Shown piece after piece: positions 53,112 to 60,477 of a stretch of 60,496 nt of DNA; within the stretch, counting starts at the first letter, position 1, and each line of letters opens with the position of its first letter. The notes below the pieces were generated by a model. That model saw only the letters and a list, made by a program, of their open reading frames with translations, had not been told where the DNA came from and made no database searches. The position numbers and the translations under genes are program-made. The stretch is from contig CANRFV010000009.1 in NCBI GenBank assembly GCA_947629985.1, forward strand, positions 1 to 60,496, in the 5' to 3' direction. Origin of the DNA: an uncultured Clostridia bacterium (GTDB lineage: Bacteria; Bacillota; Clostridia; Christensenellales; CAG-314).

Positions 53112-53759
53112 ATGAGAAAAATTTTTATAAGTCCGTCTATTTTGACCGCGGATTTTGCCAGATTGGAGCAGGAGTGCAAACTGCTTGAAAAGAGCGGTGC
53201 AGATTGGATCCACTGCGACGTTATGGACGGCAATTTCGTTCCCAACCTTACGTTCGGCATGCCTGTGGTAAAAAGCATTCGCAAATGCGTTGTTTTGCCG
53301 CTTGACGTACATCTTATGATAGACCGACCCGAACGTTATGTAACTCAGTTCGTATCCGCAGGCGCGGATATAATAACTTTTCACGTGGAAGCCACCGACA
53401 AGGTTGCCGAAACGTGCAAACTTATACGCGATTGCGGCAAAAAGGCAGGGTTGTCGGTTAAGCCGTCCACCCCCGTCGAAATATTGGAACAGTATCGCGG
53501 ATTATTTGATATGATACTGATAATGTCTGTGGAGCCGGGCTTCGGCGGACAGAAATTTATCGAGAGCAGCGTAGAAAAAATCAAAACCGCGCGCAGGCTT
53601 TTTAACGACGCGCTTATCGAAGTGGACGGCGGCATAAACAGCGAAACCGCGCGCAAGGTTATTCAGGCGGGCGCGGACGTTATAGTTGCCGGCAATGCCG
53701 TAATCGGCGCAAAAGACCGCCGGGCGGCTATCGAAAACATACGCAATGCCGGACAATAA
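53112..53759 (+). CDS. rpe: Ribulose-phosphate 3-epimerase
   Basis: A 215-residue TIM barrel of the pentose phosphate pathway, interconverting ribulose-5-phosphate and xylulose-5-phosphate. Metal and catalytic motifs are SILTADFARLEQE, HCDVMDGNFVPN, DVHLMI, SVEPGFGGQKF and VDGGIN. AGGGAG precedes the ATG. It follows rsgA as in Bacillus. Confidence 0.97.
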   Translation: MRKIFISPSILTADFARLEQECKLLEKSGADWIHCDVMDGNFVPNLTFGMPVVKSIRKCVVLPLDVHLMIDRPERYVTQFVSAGADIITFHVEATDKVAETCKLIRDCGKKAGLSVKPSTPVEILEQYRGLFDMILIMSVEPGFGGQKFIESSVEKIKTARRLFNDALIEVDGGINSETARKVIQAGADVIVAGNAVIGAKDRRAAIENIRNAGQ

Positions 53760-53830
53760 GTACAAGCCAAAACGTAACACTTTGCTTTCGATTTTCATAT
53801 ATTGTTATAAAAATCTTCGGGAGAAGTGGT

Positions 53831-53938
53831 ATGAAAGCAAAAATTTACTGTTTCAGACTGCCCAATTTTATCGGTTCGATATTAAGACTGTTTTTAAGAT
53901 CCAACCGTACAAACGGCGAAAAAAAGCGCTCTGTTTAG
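53831..53938 (+). CDS. spoVM: SpoVM-like sporulation peptide
   Basis: A 35-residue amphipathic peptide. Bacillus SpoVM (26 residues) has the pattern K.P.F.G.I.R, and this one reads CFRLPNFIGSILRLFLRS after a Met-Lys start, sharing Leu-Pro-x-Phe-(Leu/Ile)-Gly and the following Ile and Arg. GGGAGAAG lies just before the ATG. It sits after rpe and before rpmB, where spoVM lies in Bacillus. SpoVM binds the curved forespore membrane and anchors the coat base. The C-terminus is longer than in Bacillus and overlaps a terminator. Confidence 0.85.
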   Translation: MKAKIYCFRLPNFIGSILRLFLRSNRTNGEKKRSV

Positions 53939-53953
53939 CAAGAGCGCTTTTTG
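53920..53953 (+). terminator. Terminator overlapping the spoVM stop codon
   Basis: AAAAAGCGCTCT (53921-53932) pairs with AGAGCGCTTTTT (53941-53952): a 12-bp stem with the spoVM stop codon in the loop. It ends the gene cluster begun at 43404. Confidence 0.88.
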
Positions 53954-54135
53954 TATTTTATTTTCGATATGTTTGCGATTTATAATAGCCGACATTCCGC
54001 ATGCCGTGTTGTGATGCTGTGCCGCCTATGTTGTGCGTGCAAATACATTGCGCAAATTTACATTTTGCAAAGTTTACACAACGGCGTGTGGCACAGTCGA
54101 CTCAAAAGTGCGGCGAGTTTGCCGTTTAGGCAATT

Positions 54136-55230
54136 TTAATTGTCTTTTTCGTCGCTATTGACATTGTCGGCATTGTCGCTTGCGGCAGTTTCGGCAATTT
54201 CTTTTTGTTCTGCGCAGTCGTTCTGCGCGCATTCCGCAACGGCGGGCTCGTCGCCCAGTGGCGCGTCGTTGCGTTTGGACTTGCCTATCCAACCAAACTT
54301 TTTCCACAATTTTTCCGTCTGCGCAAACAAAATCGGATATACGCCGATCATTGCAAATACCACAACGGCGTAGCGCAACGTACGGAATATTCTTTCGAAC
54401 CAGACGTTGCTTTCGTATGTGGGATAAATAAGTTTTACAACAAGTTTTATTCCTTCGTTTAGCCCAAGGAACAGCGCTCCGCCTATCGCAACGCGCAATA
54501 TTATTCGCCACCATACTTTGGTATTTTCAAATTTTACAACGCGTTCTTCAAACAATATTCCCATTACAAAGCCCAGCAAAATGCCGTATCCCGTGTAAAA
54601 GTCCTCGGTAGTGCAATAGAAAAATCCCGCAAGCCCCACAGTAAGTAAGCCGCCGTACACCCAATACTTGTTGGGAACGACATTCAACAGCGCGTTGAAA
54701 CCGAATACTACCGCAACTCCCAACGCCAATCCGCACAACACATCGGTAAAGTAGTGCGCGCCCAAATACATACGCGACAAAGCCACAAGCACGGGTACGA
54801 CCACGGCAACGGCAATTAACCATTTGTACTTTTTGTCTTTGTAAGCAACGGCAGTGCCGACAAGCGTCGAAGCCGAACCGGAAGAGTGTCCCGACGGGAA
54901 GGAATATCCGTCCACATCGCGAAAATTGTGTATTTCGGGATTGCTGTCAAACGGACGCGTTCGGCAGACGATATTTTTCAACATCGGGTTTAGCAGTGTG
55001 GCGCTTATCAGCATAAATCCAACGTGTTCGCCGCGCGTTTTGTCGAATCCCCAATAAATAAGACCCATTATTGCTACAAGTATCATTTCTTCGCCGAACA
55101 TCGAAATGAAGTTCATCAGGTAGTACAAAAAACCGCCTTCTCCGCCAAGACTTTGCAGCCATATAATAAACGGCTCTTCAAACGGCAACGACCAACTGTT
55201 GCCTATTGCGGCATTTAATAAATTCAGCAT
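54136..55230 (-). CDS. PAP2-family membrane phosphatase
   Basis: A 364-residue membrane protein with about eight transmembrane helices. The phosphatase motifs are KNIVCRTRPF, FPSGHSSGSAS and SRMYLGAHYFTDV, in order and intact, so it should hydrolyse a lipid phosphate such as undecaprenyl pyrophosphate or phosphatidic acid at the outer face. The C-terminal 60 residues are an acidic cytosolic tail ending NSDEKDN, unusual for the family. CGGAGGAAAAC precedes the ATG on the minus strand. Confidence 0.9.
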   Translation of the reverse strand: MLNLLNAAIGNSWSLPFEEPFIIWLQSLGGEGGFLYYLMNFISMFGEEMILVAIMGLIYWGFDKTRGEHVGFMLISATLLNPMLKNIVCRTRPFDSNPEIHNFRDVDGYSFPSGHSSGSASTLVGTAVAYKDKKYKWLIAVAVVVPVLVALSRMYLGAHYFTDVLCGLALGVAVVFGFNALLNVVPNKYWVYGGLLTVGLAGFFYCTTEDFYTGYGILLGFVMGILFEERVVKFENTKVWWRIILRVAIGGALFLGLNEGIKLVVKLIYPTYESNVWFERIFRTLRYAVVVFAMIGVYPILFAQTEKLWKKFGWIGKSKRNDAPLGDEPAVAECAQNDCAEQKEIAETAASDNADNVNSDEKDN

Positions 55231-55324
55231 ATGTTTTCCTCCGTTAAATTATATGATACCACGCATACGCGCCGTTTACAAGCCTACAAATCAATTTCGG
55301 CAGCGGTAATGTACGCGGCAGCAT

Positions 55325-55353
55325 AAAAAAACAGCCTCGAAAAAAATCGAGGC
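55325..55353 (-). terminator. rpmB terminator
   Basis: On the minus strand GCCTCGA (55353-55347) and TCGAGGC (55340-55334) enclose a T-rich loop, followed by TG and a run of seven T (55331-55325). Confidence 0.8.
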
Positions 55354-55370
55354 ACAACGTTAATAAACGT

Positions 55371-55556
55371 TTAGTTTTCTTTGTTTGCGGTTCTGATGCA
55401 ACGTGTGCAAACGTATTCGGTGGATTCTTTTCCGTTGATTTCCACCTTAACTTTTTGCAAATTGGCACTGTATGTTTTGGGAGTCTTTCTGTTGGAGTGA
55501 GAGACCTTGTTGCCTGACATTTTGCCTTTTCCGCATATCGCACATACTCTGGACAT
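55371..55556 (-). CDS. rpmB: 50S ribosomal protein L28
   Basis: 61 residues, full length for L28. MSRVCAICGKGKMSGNKVSHSNRKT opens the protein, and CTRC near the C-terminus completes a four-Cys zinc-ribbon set. GGAGGTG precedes the ATG at 55556. It is transcribed opposite to its neighbours, as in Bacillus where rpmB faces away from yloU. Confidence 0.96.
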   Translation of the reverse strand: MSRVCAICGKGKMSGNKVSHSNRKTPKTYSANLQKVKVEINGKESTEYVCTRCIRTANKEN

Positions 55557-55607
55557 ATCGAACACCTCCGTGTTGGTAAACAAATTTGGGTAATTTAATG
55601 CTAAAAT

Positions 55608-55636
55608 ATAATAGCATTTTTTTGTTTTTTTGGCAA
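55608..55636 (-). promoter_or_regulatory. rpmB promoter
   Basis: On the minus strand, TTGCCA (55636-55631), a 17-base A-rich spacer and TATTAT (55613-55608). The leader is about 45 bases. Confidence 0.65.
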
Positions 55637-55726
55637 GCGAATACGCTAAATTTTTTATTTTATGTGTTTTTTTGCGGTTTTTGGGGCTAAATATATGCTG
55701 AATATAGCAAAATTACTTGCAAACAC

Positions 55727-55755
55727 TTGTGAAATAATGTTTTTTGTTGTAAAAT
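55727..55755 (+). promoter_or_regulatory. Promoter of the Asp23-FakA-like operon
   Basis: TTGTGA (55727-55732), a 17-base spacer and TAAAAT (55750-55755), about 30 bases before the Asp23 ATG. Confidence 0.6.
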
Positions 55756-55785
55756 AGTAATACATATATTCAGGAGGCTAATCGA

Positions 55786-56136
55786 ATGGCATTACGAACA
55801 AGAAATTCGTATGGGGTTATTACGGTATCCGATGATGTAATAGCAACCCTTGCAGGACATCTCGCAACCGAGTGTTACGGTGTGGTAGAGATTGTCCCAT
55901 TCGGTTTCTCCGATGCCTTTACCGATTTGTTTAAGCGCAACGGCAAAAGCCGCGGTGTGCGCGTTGAGACCAAAGGGGACAGAATATTTGTTGATTTGTA
56001 CGTAAAAATTAAATATGGTTTACCTGTTTCCGCTGTTTCGTCCAGTTTGAAAGGGTCGGTAAAGTACGGTTTGGAACGTTTTACGGGCATGATCGTCGAA
56101 GAGATCAATGTACACGTTGTCGGCGTCAAACTGTAA
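55786..56136 (+). CDS. Asp23/Gls24-family envelope stress protein (YloU)
   Basis: A 116-residue protein with the Asp23 pattern: YGVITVSDDVIATLAGHLATECYGVVEI, a VDLYVKIKYG strand, and a final VEEINVHVVGVKL. Family members line the membrane and are linked to envelope stress and phospholipid synthesis. AGGAGG gives a strong ribosome site. The gene pairs with the FakA-like gene 37 bases downstream, as yloU-yloV do. Confidence 0.92.
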   Translation: MALRTRNSYGVITVSDDVIATLAGHLATECYGVVEIVPFGFSDAFTDLFKRNGKSRGVRVETKGDRIFVDLYVKIKYGLPVSAVSSSLKGSVKYGLERFTGMIVEEINVHVVGVKL

Positions 56137-56173
56137 CAAAACTTATTTACGAAATTAAAGGAAACGATATCTC

Positions 56174-57856
56174 ATGGCTTCTGCTCATTCAAGCACTACA
56201 CATATTACACCGTCCATCATGAAGCGGATGTTTATTGCCGGCGGCAAAATGCTGGAAGTAAACAAGGCGCAGGTAGACGCTCTTAACGTCTTTCCTGTAC
56301 CCGACGGCGATACCGGTACAAATATGTCGCTGACAATGATGTCGGCTGTTAAAGAAATCAACGCCGTAAACGGCACGTCGATGTCCGAATTGGCTGAAAA
56401 GTTAAGTAAGGGCGCATTGCGCGGCGCTCGCGGTAACTCGGGCGTTATACTTTCTCAGATACTTAAAGGTTTTTCCAATATTATTGCGCAAAAAGACGAA
56501 TGTGATGCGCGCACTTTTGCAAAAGGTCTGCGCGAAGGCGCCGAACTTGCATATCGCGCCGTCAGCAAGCCCAAGGAAGGCACAATTTTGACGGTTGTGC
56601 GTTCTATGGCGGAAGAAGCGGTAGACGTTGCCAAGCGCAATACGGACATCAAAACATTACTTGACGCCACGGTGCAAAAGGGCGAAGAGACCCTTGCCAA
56701 AACGCCCGATATGTTGGACGTACTCAAACGCGCAGGCGTTGTAGACAGCGGCGGCTACGGGCTTATTACCCTGTTTAAGGGCATAATAATGGGCTATCTG
56801 GACCAGGAAGTTACAGGTGCGGAAGAATATGATTCCACCGACAGCCCCGCCAAACCGCAAACTATCGATTCGGCTTTTCCCGACGACAACGATCTTATTG
56901 TGGATTACGAATCGCTCGGTCAGTTGGATTTCGGTTATTGTACGGAATTTTTCATTACCAATATCAAAAAACGCACAACGGTAACCGATATAGACAAGTT
57001 GCGCGAATATCTTAACGAAATAGGCAACTCGGTAATTTGTATAGGCGACCTTAATTTGGTAAAGGTACACGTACATACCAACAACCCAGGCAAGGCGTTG
57101 TCCAAGGCGTTGACTCTCGGCGAACTTGACAAGGTAAAAATCGAAAATATGATGGAGCAAAACCGTCAATTGCGCGCAAGATACGAAGCGGAACGCAAAC
57201 CGATAGGTTTGTTGGCTGTATGCTCGGGCGACGGCTTTGCGGCAATATTCAAAGATTTGTTGGTAGATCAGGTAATAGAAGGCGGTCAGACGATGAACCC
57301 GTCGGCAGACGATATTGCGTCCGCGGCTAAAAAGATCAACGCCGAAAACATAATTATATTGCCCAACAACAAAAATATTATTTTGTCTGCGGAGCAATCG
57401 CGCACATTGGTGCAAAACCGCAACATATTTGTGTTGCAAACAAAAGATATTCCGCAAGGACTTGCCGCGGTGCTTAATTTCAGCCCCGACGCGTCGCTTT
57501 CCGAAAATTTGGAAAATATGACTGCGGCATTTTCGTGCGTAGACGCGGGGCAAGTTACCTACGCCGTTCGTGATACGGTAATTGACAAAATTGCCATCAA
57601 AAAGGACGACATTATCGGTTTGGACAAGGGCGCAATTGTTACAAGCGGCAGCGATGTGGAAGCGGTAACCACCAAATTGATAGAAGGTATGTTGACCGAG
57701 GACAAGGAAGTTGTAACGTTGTACTATGGGCAGGACGTTACGGAAGAAAGCGCCGAAGCGTTTGTTTCCAAGTTGGAAGATAAACATCCCGACATCGAAT
57801 TTATATTGCATTACGGCGGACAACCGTTGTATTATTACGTGCTAAGCGTAGAATAG
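56174..57856 (+). CDS. DAK2-domain fatty acid kinase-like protein (YloV/FakA)
   Basis: A 560-residue protein. The N-terminal DhaL/DAK2 domain has VNVFPVPDGDTG-type residues (NVFPVPDGDTGTNM, nucleotide and Mg binding) and LRGARGNSGVILSQ. A long middle linker and a C-terminal domain ending HYGGQPLYYYVLSVE match YloV/FakA. FakA phosphorylates fatty acids presented by FakB proteins; no fakB is in this window. It follows Asp23, with AAAGGAAA at the start. Confidence 0.92.
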   Translation: MASAHSSTTHITPSIMKRMFIAGGKMLEVNKAQVDALNVFPVPDGDTGTNMSLTMMSAVKEINAVNGTSMSELAEKLSKGALRGARGNSGVILSQILKGFSNIIAQKDECDARTFAKGLREGAELAYRAVSKPKEGTILTVVRSMAEEAVDVAKRNTDIKTLLDATVQKGEETLAKTPDMLDVLKRAGVVDSGGYGLITLFKGIIMGYLDQEVTGAEEYDSTDSPAKPQTIDSAFPDDNDLIVDYESLGQLDFGYCTEFFITNIKKRTTVTDIDKLREYLNEIGNSVICIGDLNLVKVHVHTNNPGKALSKALTLGELDKVKIENMMEQNRQLRARYEAERKPIGLLAVCSGDGFAAIFKDLLVDQVIEGGQTMNPSADDIASAAKKINAENIIILPNNKNIILSAEQSRTLVQNRNIFVLQTKDIPQGLAAVLNFSPDASLSENLENMTAAFSCVDAGQVTYAVRDTVIDKIAIKKDDIIGLDKGAIVTSGSDVEAVTTKLIEGMLTEDKEVVTLYYGQDVTEESAEAFVSKLEDKHPDIEFILHYGGQPLYYYVLSVE

Positions 57857-57877
57857 CATAACAATAGTGTAAAATGT

Positions 57878-57908
57878 AACCCGTTTACTTACTGTAAGCG
57901 GGTTTTTC
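57878..57908 (+). terminator. Terminator after the FakA-like gene
   Basis: AACCCGTTTAC (57878-57888) pairs with GTAAGCGGGTT (57894-57904) with one mismatch position, followed by TTTC. In Bacillus recG follows nearby; here the cluster ends. Confidence 0.8.
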
Positions 57909-58060
57909 TTTGTTTATTTGTTTGATTGTTGCTGTTGGCGCTCAAGCATTTGGCGCGGCTTATTAAGGCAAAATGCATATTGGCGTGCCGCGCTTGCGCT
58001 AAAAAAGCGTTTGAGTTTTGCCGTGCCGAGCGTTGCGGTGGTGCGTTGGTAGCGCGGAGA

Positions 58061-58465
58061 CTAATTTTTATTATCGCTACGTTTGCGCGGCGTACTGCAC
58101 ACAATGGCGTAACTTTCGTCCACAAGTTGATAGGCAAGTTGTTTGTCAACCGAGCCGTCCAACAAAACGCCTATCCAATGCAATTTGTTCAAATGATAGC
58201 CCGGCACAAAACCGTGCTGTTGCAGCAAAATTTCACGCGCAAACGGATCGCATTTTAAATCCAACACATCAATGGGTTCATTGCCGTCCAAACCGAGCCT
58301 GTTGCACGGCACATCCATAATAATTCCGTACCATTTTCGGTTGTCCTGTCTGCGCAAAACGGCGTAATCGGGCGCGCTTGCCCACAAGTATTCGGGCTGC
58401 GTTCCGTATTGATTTGCAACATATTCAAATATGTCCGCTCTTGTTGCGCCGATTGTTTTTGTCAT
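58061..58465 (-). CDS. MmcQ/YjbR-family protein
   Basis: A 134-residue protein with the MmcQ/YjbR layout: an N-terminal helix (RADIFEYVANQYGTQPEYLW), the motif YAVLRRQDNRKWYGIIM, DVLDLKCDPF, and a C-terminal HLNKLHWIGVLLDGSV segment. The fold resembles DNA-binding CyaY-like domains, but the cellular role is not known. The ATG at 58465 is the first with full family length; upstream is only weakly ribosome-site-like. It is 83 bases after the zinc-ribbon gene and probably shares its transcript. Confidence 0.85.
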   Translation of the reverse strand: MTKTIGATRADIFEYVANQYGTQPEYLWASAPDYAVLRRQDNRKWYGIIMDVPCNRLGLDGNEPIDVLDLKCDPFAREILLQQHGFVPGYHLNKLHWIGVLLDGSVDKQLAYQLVDESYAIVCSTPRKRSDNKN

Positions 58466-58548
58466 GATTTTTCTTTTAATACGCGGTGTTGCCGCTGATT
58501 TTATTTGGGTAAAGTTAGGCTGATAATGCTGTTTGGGTTGCGCAAATT

Positions 58549-58770
58549 TTATTTGCGGCGATCTTTGGACGGAAACAGTTTTTCGGGAGTTTTGGTATAC
58601 ATACGAACAACGCTGCCGCAATCTCTGCACACCAACGCAAACAAACCTGCGCTGTGATAACATTTGCGCGCTTTGTACGAGACATACAATCCGCCGTACG
58701 ACTCGCACCTGCAATCGAGCAATTCCGTTCCGCCGCAGTAAGGGCATTTTTCTGTTTTTACTTCTTGCAT
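58549..58770 (-). CDS. Small zinc-ribbon protein
   Basis: 73 residues. CPYCGG near the N-terminus and CRDCG near residue 48 form a Cys4 zinc ribbon, with two further Cys (CRCES) between. GGAGAG precedes the ATG, and a strong promoter lies upstream. I recognise similar short zinc-ribbon proteins in Firmicutes but no defined function. Confidence 0.75.
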   Translation of the reverse strand: MQEVKTEKCPYCGGTELLDCRCESYGGLYVSYKARKCYHSAGLFALVCRDCGSVVRMYTKTPEKLFPSKDRRK

Positions 58771-58800
58771 AACAATTCTCTCCGAATATTTGTAAAAAAC

Positions 58801-58829
58801 ATTATACTACCAAATAGGCAGCGGTGCAA
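58801..58829 (-). promoter_or_regulatory. Promoter of the zinc-ribbon gene
   Basis: On the minus strand, TTGCAC (58829-58824), a 17-base spacer and TATAAT (58806-58801). Confidence 0.7.
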
Positions 58830-59145
58830 TACGTTGAAATCAAAATATGTCTGTTGCGTTCGACAAAACTCGATTAAAATGCGACAAAACAGTAAAAGGA
58901 ACAACATAGTCCGTAAGTTCGTATGATACTGCGCACCATATATGGTTGTGTATAATATTATTATTTACGTAATGCGCAGTCGGTATAAAATTGTCGGGTA
59001 TTAAATACAAGAATTGCATTACGCAATAAATTATGTTTTGCTGAAATAATCGCGAGTTGTGCGCAATCTTTTACGGTTTAATTAAGTATAATTTATCTTT
59101 TTATACATATTTTCAATATTATACACACAAAATACCGTAAAACCG
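58830..59145. other. AT-rich spacer with nested inverted repeats
   Basis: No gene. ACTGCGCA (58928-58935) is repeated inverted as TGCGCAGT (58973-58980). CGTAATGC (58968-58975), part of the second arm, is also complementary to GCATTACG (59016-59023), so two pairings compete. CCATATATGG and a TATAAT lie inside. This could be a small RNA or a divergent operator region. Confidence 0.4.
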
Positions 59146-59174
59146 TTGCTTTTTTAATGATTTTTTGGTAAAAT
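59146..59174 (+). promoter_or_regulatory. tRNA-Cys promoter
   Basis: TTGCTT (59146-59151), a 17-base spacer and TAAAAT (59169-59174), 13 bases before the tRNA. Confidence 0.7.
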
Positions 59175-59187
59175 AAATAAGGTTATA

Positions 59188-59261
59188 CGGCACCATAGCC
59201 AAGAGGTAAGGCAGAGCTCTGCAAAAGCTTCACCCCCAGTCCGAATCTGGGTGGTGCCTCC
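59188..59261 (+). tRNA. tRNA-Cys (GCA)
   Basis: 74 bases including encoded CCA (59259-59261). Acceptor strands GGCACCA and TGGTGCC pair, and the anticodon loop CTGCAAA gives GCA. Confidence 0.96.
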
Positions 59262-59303
59262 AATAAAGTGCAAGGCGTTATTACAGCCTTGCACTTTATC
59301 TTT
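59262..59303 (+). terminator. Hairpin terminator after tRNA-Cys
   Basis: ATAAAGTGCAAGGC pairs perfectly with GCCTTGCACTTTAT (59286-59299), a 14-bp stem directly after the tRNA. The T tract is weak (CTTT). Confidence 0.75.
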
Positions 59304-59405
59304 GCCGATGTGGCTAAATACTTCGCTCGCATGCTTGCTTAGTGGCGTTTACTCACATGTGTTCGCTCGACTGAGAGACAAACGCAAGGGACGGCAAAAA
59401 TCTTT
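59304..59405 (+). other. tRNA-Leu-like remnant
   Basis: The first 17 bases match the 5' end of tRNA-Leu at 60340 with one mismatch (GCCGATGTGGC then T for G). After about 60 unrelated bases, ACGCAAGGGAC (59382-59392) matches tRNA-Leu from its D arm into the anticodon stem. GCGTTT/AAACGC (59345 and 59380 regions) bracket the unrelated part. No intact tRNA can form. Spacer 59406-59547 holds nothing else I recognise. Confidence 0.45.
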
Positions 59406-59547
59406 GCGAGTTCTATTTTCTTGATAACATTACTCTCGTAGCTATATATTGCTTCGTGTTGGTTGTAGGGCGAATTACAGTTTCTTTGTCAGCATTATTC
59501 ACTTCCCGTATTACCGATTTTTCCTACCCCATATTGCATTTAGGGGG

Positions 59548-59880
59548 TTAGTTAGTCTTTGTTCGCGCCCAAATCAGAATGTCCGTTTGGATTACGTCGT
59601 CGTGTCGGTTTTTCGGCACTTTGTAGATGTCGATCACCGCAAATTCATACTGTTCGGCGGTATTCACATCGGCGATTATTTGTCCGTCAAACAGTCGTTT
59701 GCCGTTGGCTGTCAGATACTCGGCTCCGTCAATTGTTTTGCCTTTTGCAAGTTCCAACAGGCTCAAATGGTGCAATTGCTTGTGTTTGGCGCAATCAAAG
59801 TAGCCTGCCACTCGCAACGCCTTTTTTATTTTGCGTTTGTTTGTCAATTTAGTGATGTTGTTCAATTCTGTGATCGTCAT
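59548..59880 (-). CDS. Unknown 110-residue protein
   Basis: I do not recognise this protein. It opens with a basic helical segment (TELNNITKLTNKRKIKKALRVAGYF), then HHLSLLELAKG, a region TANGKRLFDGQIIADV, and ends with a strand-rich VIDIYKVPKNRHDDVIQTDILIW. No membrane segment. The ATG at 59880 has GGAGAA upstream within the end of a broken upstream gene, with which it overlaps by 32 bases. The pair looks like accessory genes parked between two tRNA genes. Confidence 0.6.
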   Translation of the reverse strand: MTITELNNITKLTNKRKIKKALRVAGYFDCAKHKQLHHLSLLELAKGKTIDGAEYLTANGKRLFDGQIIADVNTAEQYEFAVIDIYKVPKNRHDDVIQTDILIWARTKTN

Positions 59881-60119
59881 TGCTGTCGCGTTCTCCGTGT
59901 TTCAATAGTCTATTTATTTGATAGTGCGCGCGCCAAATGTCTGTTCTTGCGTTGTTATATTCGCCCGTTTCGATATTGCGCGTCAAATACCCGTTTTCGC
60001 CGTCGTGGTAAATTCCCAATTCTGTGCCATCGTCGGCGGTAGCGATCGAACGGTAATATTTGCGGGGTACGGCAGTGGTGATCGGCTCGCCAGAATATTA
60101 CATTTTCAAAATACAACAT
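59849..60119 (-). pseudogene. Frameshifted unknown gene upstream of the 110-residue gene
   Basis: On the minus strand, a frame from 60119 begins MLYFENVIF. At about 60100 the coding text moves to another frame and reads YSGEPITTAVPRKYYRSIAT, then DDGTELGIYHDGENG and TDIWRAHYQINRLLKHGE, to a stop at 59849. The second frame has no start codon of its own. One inserted base near 60098 would join them. The true start is unclear; the first frame is open back to about 60296. Function unknown. Confidence 0.5.
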
Positions 60120-60301
60120 TTGATTGTTTTCGTCAACTTCCTGCTGCGCTTGTTCTGTTGATTTTATGCGTTTGTGCCGCTGTTGATTTTTCCGTGTAAA
60201 CTGTTGTTTTTTTATGCAGCGAGTTTTCGGGTGTACGCAGAAATTATTTCTTTGCTTCATTCCCGAATTTGTTGCGCAACAAGTAAAATGCGCCAAAATG
60301 C

Positions 60302-60330
60302 TTGCTTTTTAGCATAATTTTGTATATAAT
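60302..60330 (+). promoter_or_regulatory. tRNA-Leu promoter
   Basis: TTGCTT (60302-60307), a 17-base spacer and TATAAT (60325-60330), nine bases before the tRNA. Same -35 as the tRNA-Cys promoter. Confidence 0.75.
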
Positions 60331-60339
60331 CTCATTATT

Positions 60340-60427
60340 GCCGATGTGGCGAAATAGGCAGACGCAAGGGACTTAAAATCCCTCGACCCAATAAGTCGTA
60401 CCGGTTCGAGTCCGGTCATCGGCACCA
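60340..60427 (+). tRNA. tRNA-Leu (TAA)
   Basis: Complete class II tRNA: GCCGATG pairs with CATCGGC, the anticodon loop CTTAAAA gives TAA, a long variable arm is present and CCA is encoded (60425-60427). Confidence 0.96.
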
Positions 60428-60436
60428 AGTCAGTAT

Positions 60437-60477
60437 AATCCGAACCAAATACTCGTAACGAGTGAATGGTTCGGATT
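60437..60477 (+). terminator. Terminator after tRNA-Leu
   Basis: ATCCGAACCA (60438-60447) pairs with TGGTTCGGAT (60467-60476), and ACTCG pairs with CGAGT inside. A weak T tract follows (TTACTTTTA). Confidence 0.75.

Noticed and set aside
53746-53985. 79-codon frame overlapping the SpoVM-like gene in another phase
   Set aside because: Starts inside rpe without a ribosome site, passes through a terminator, and has no family resemblance.
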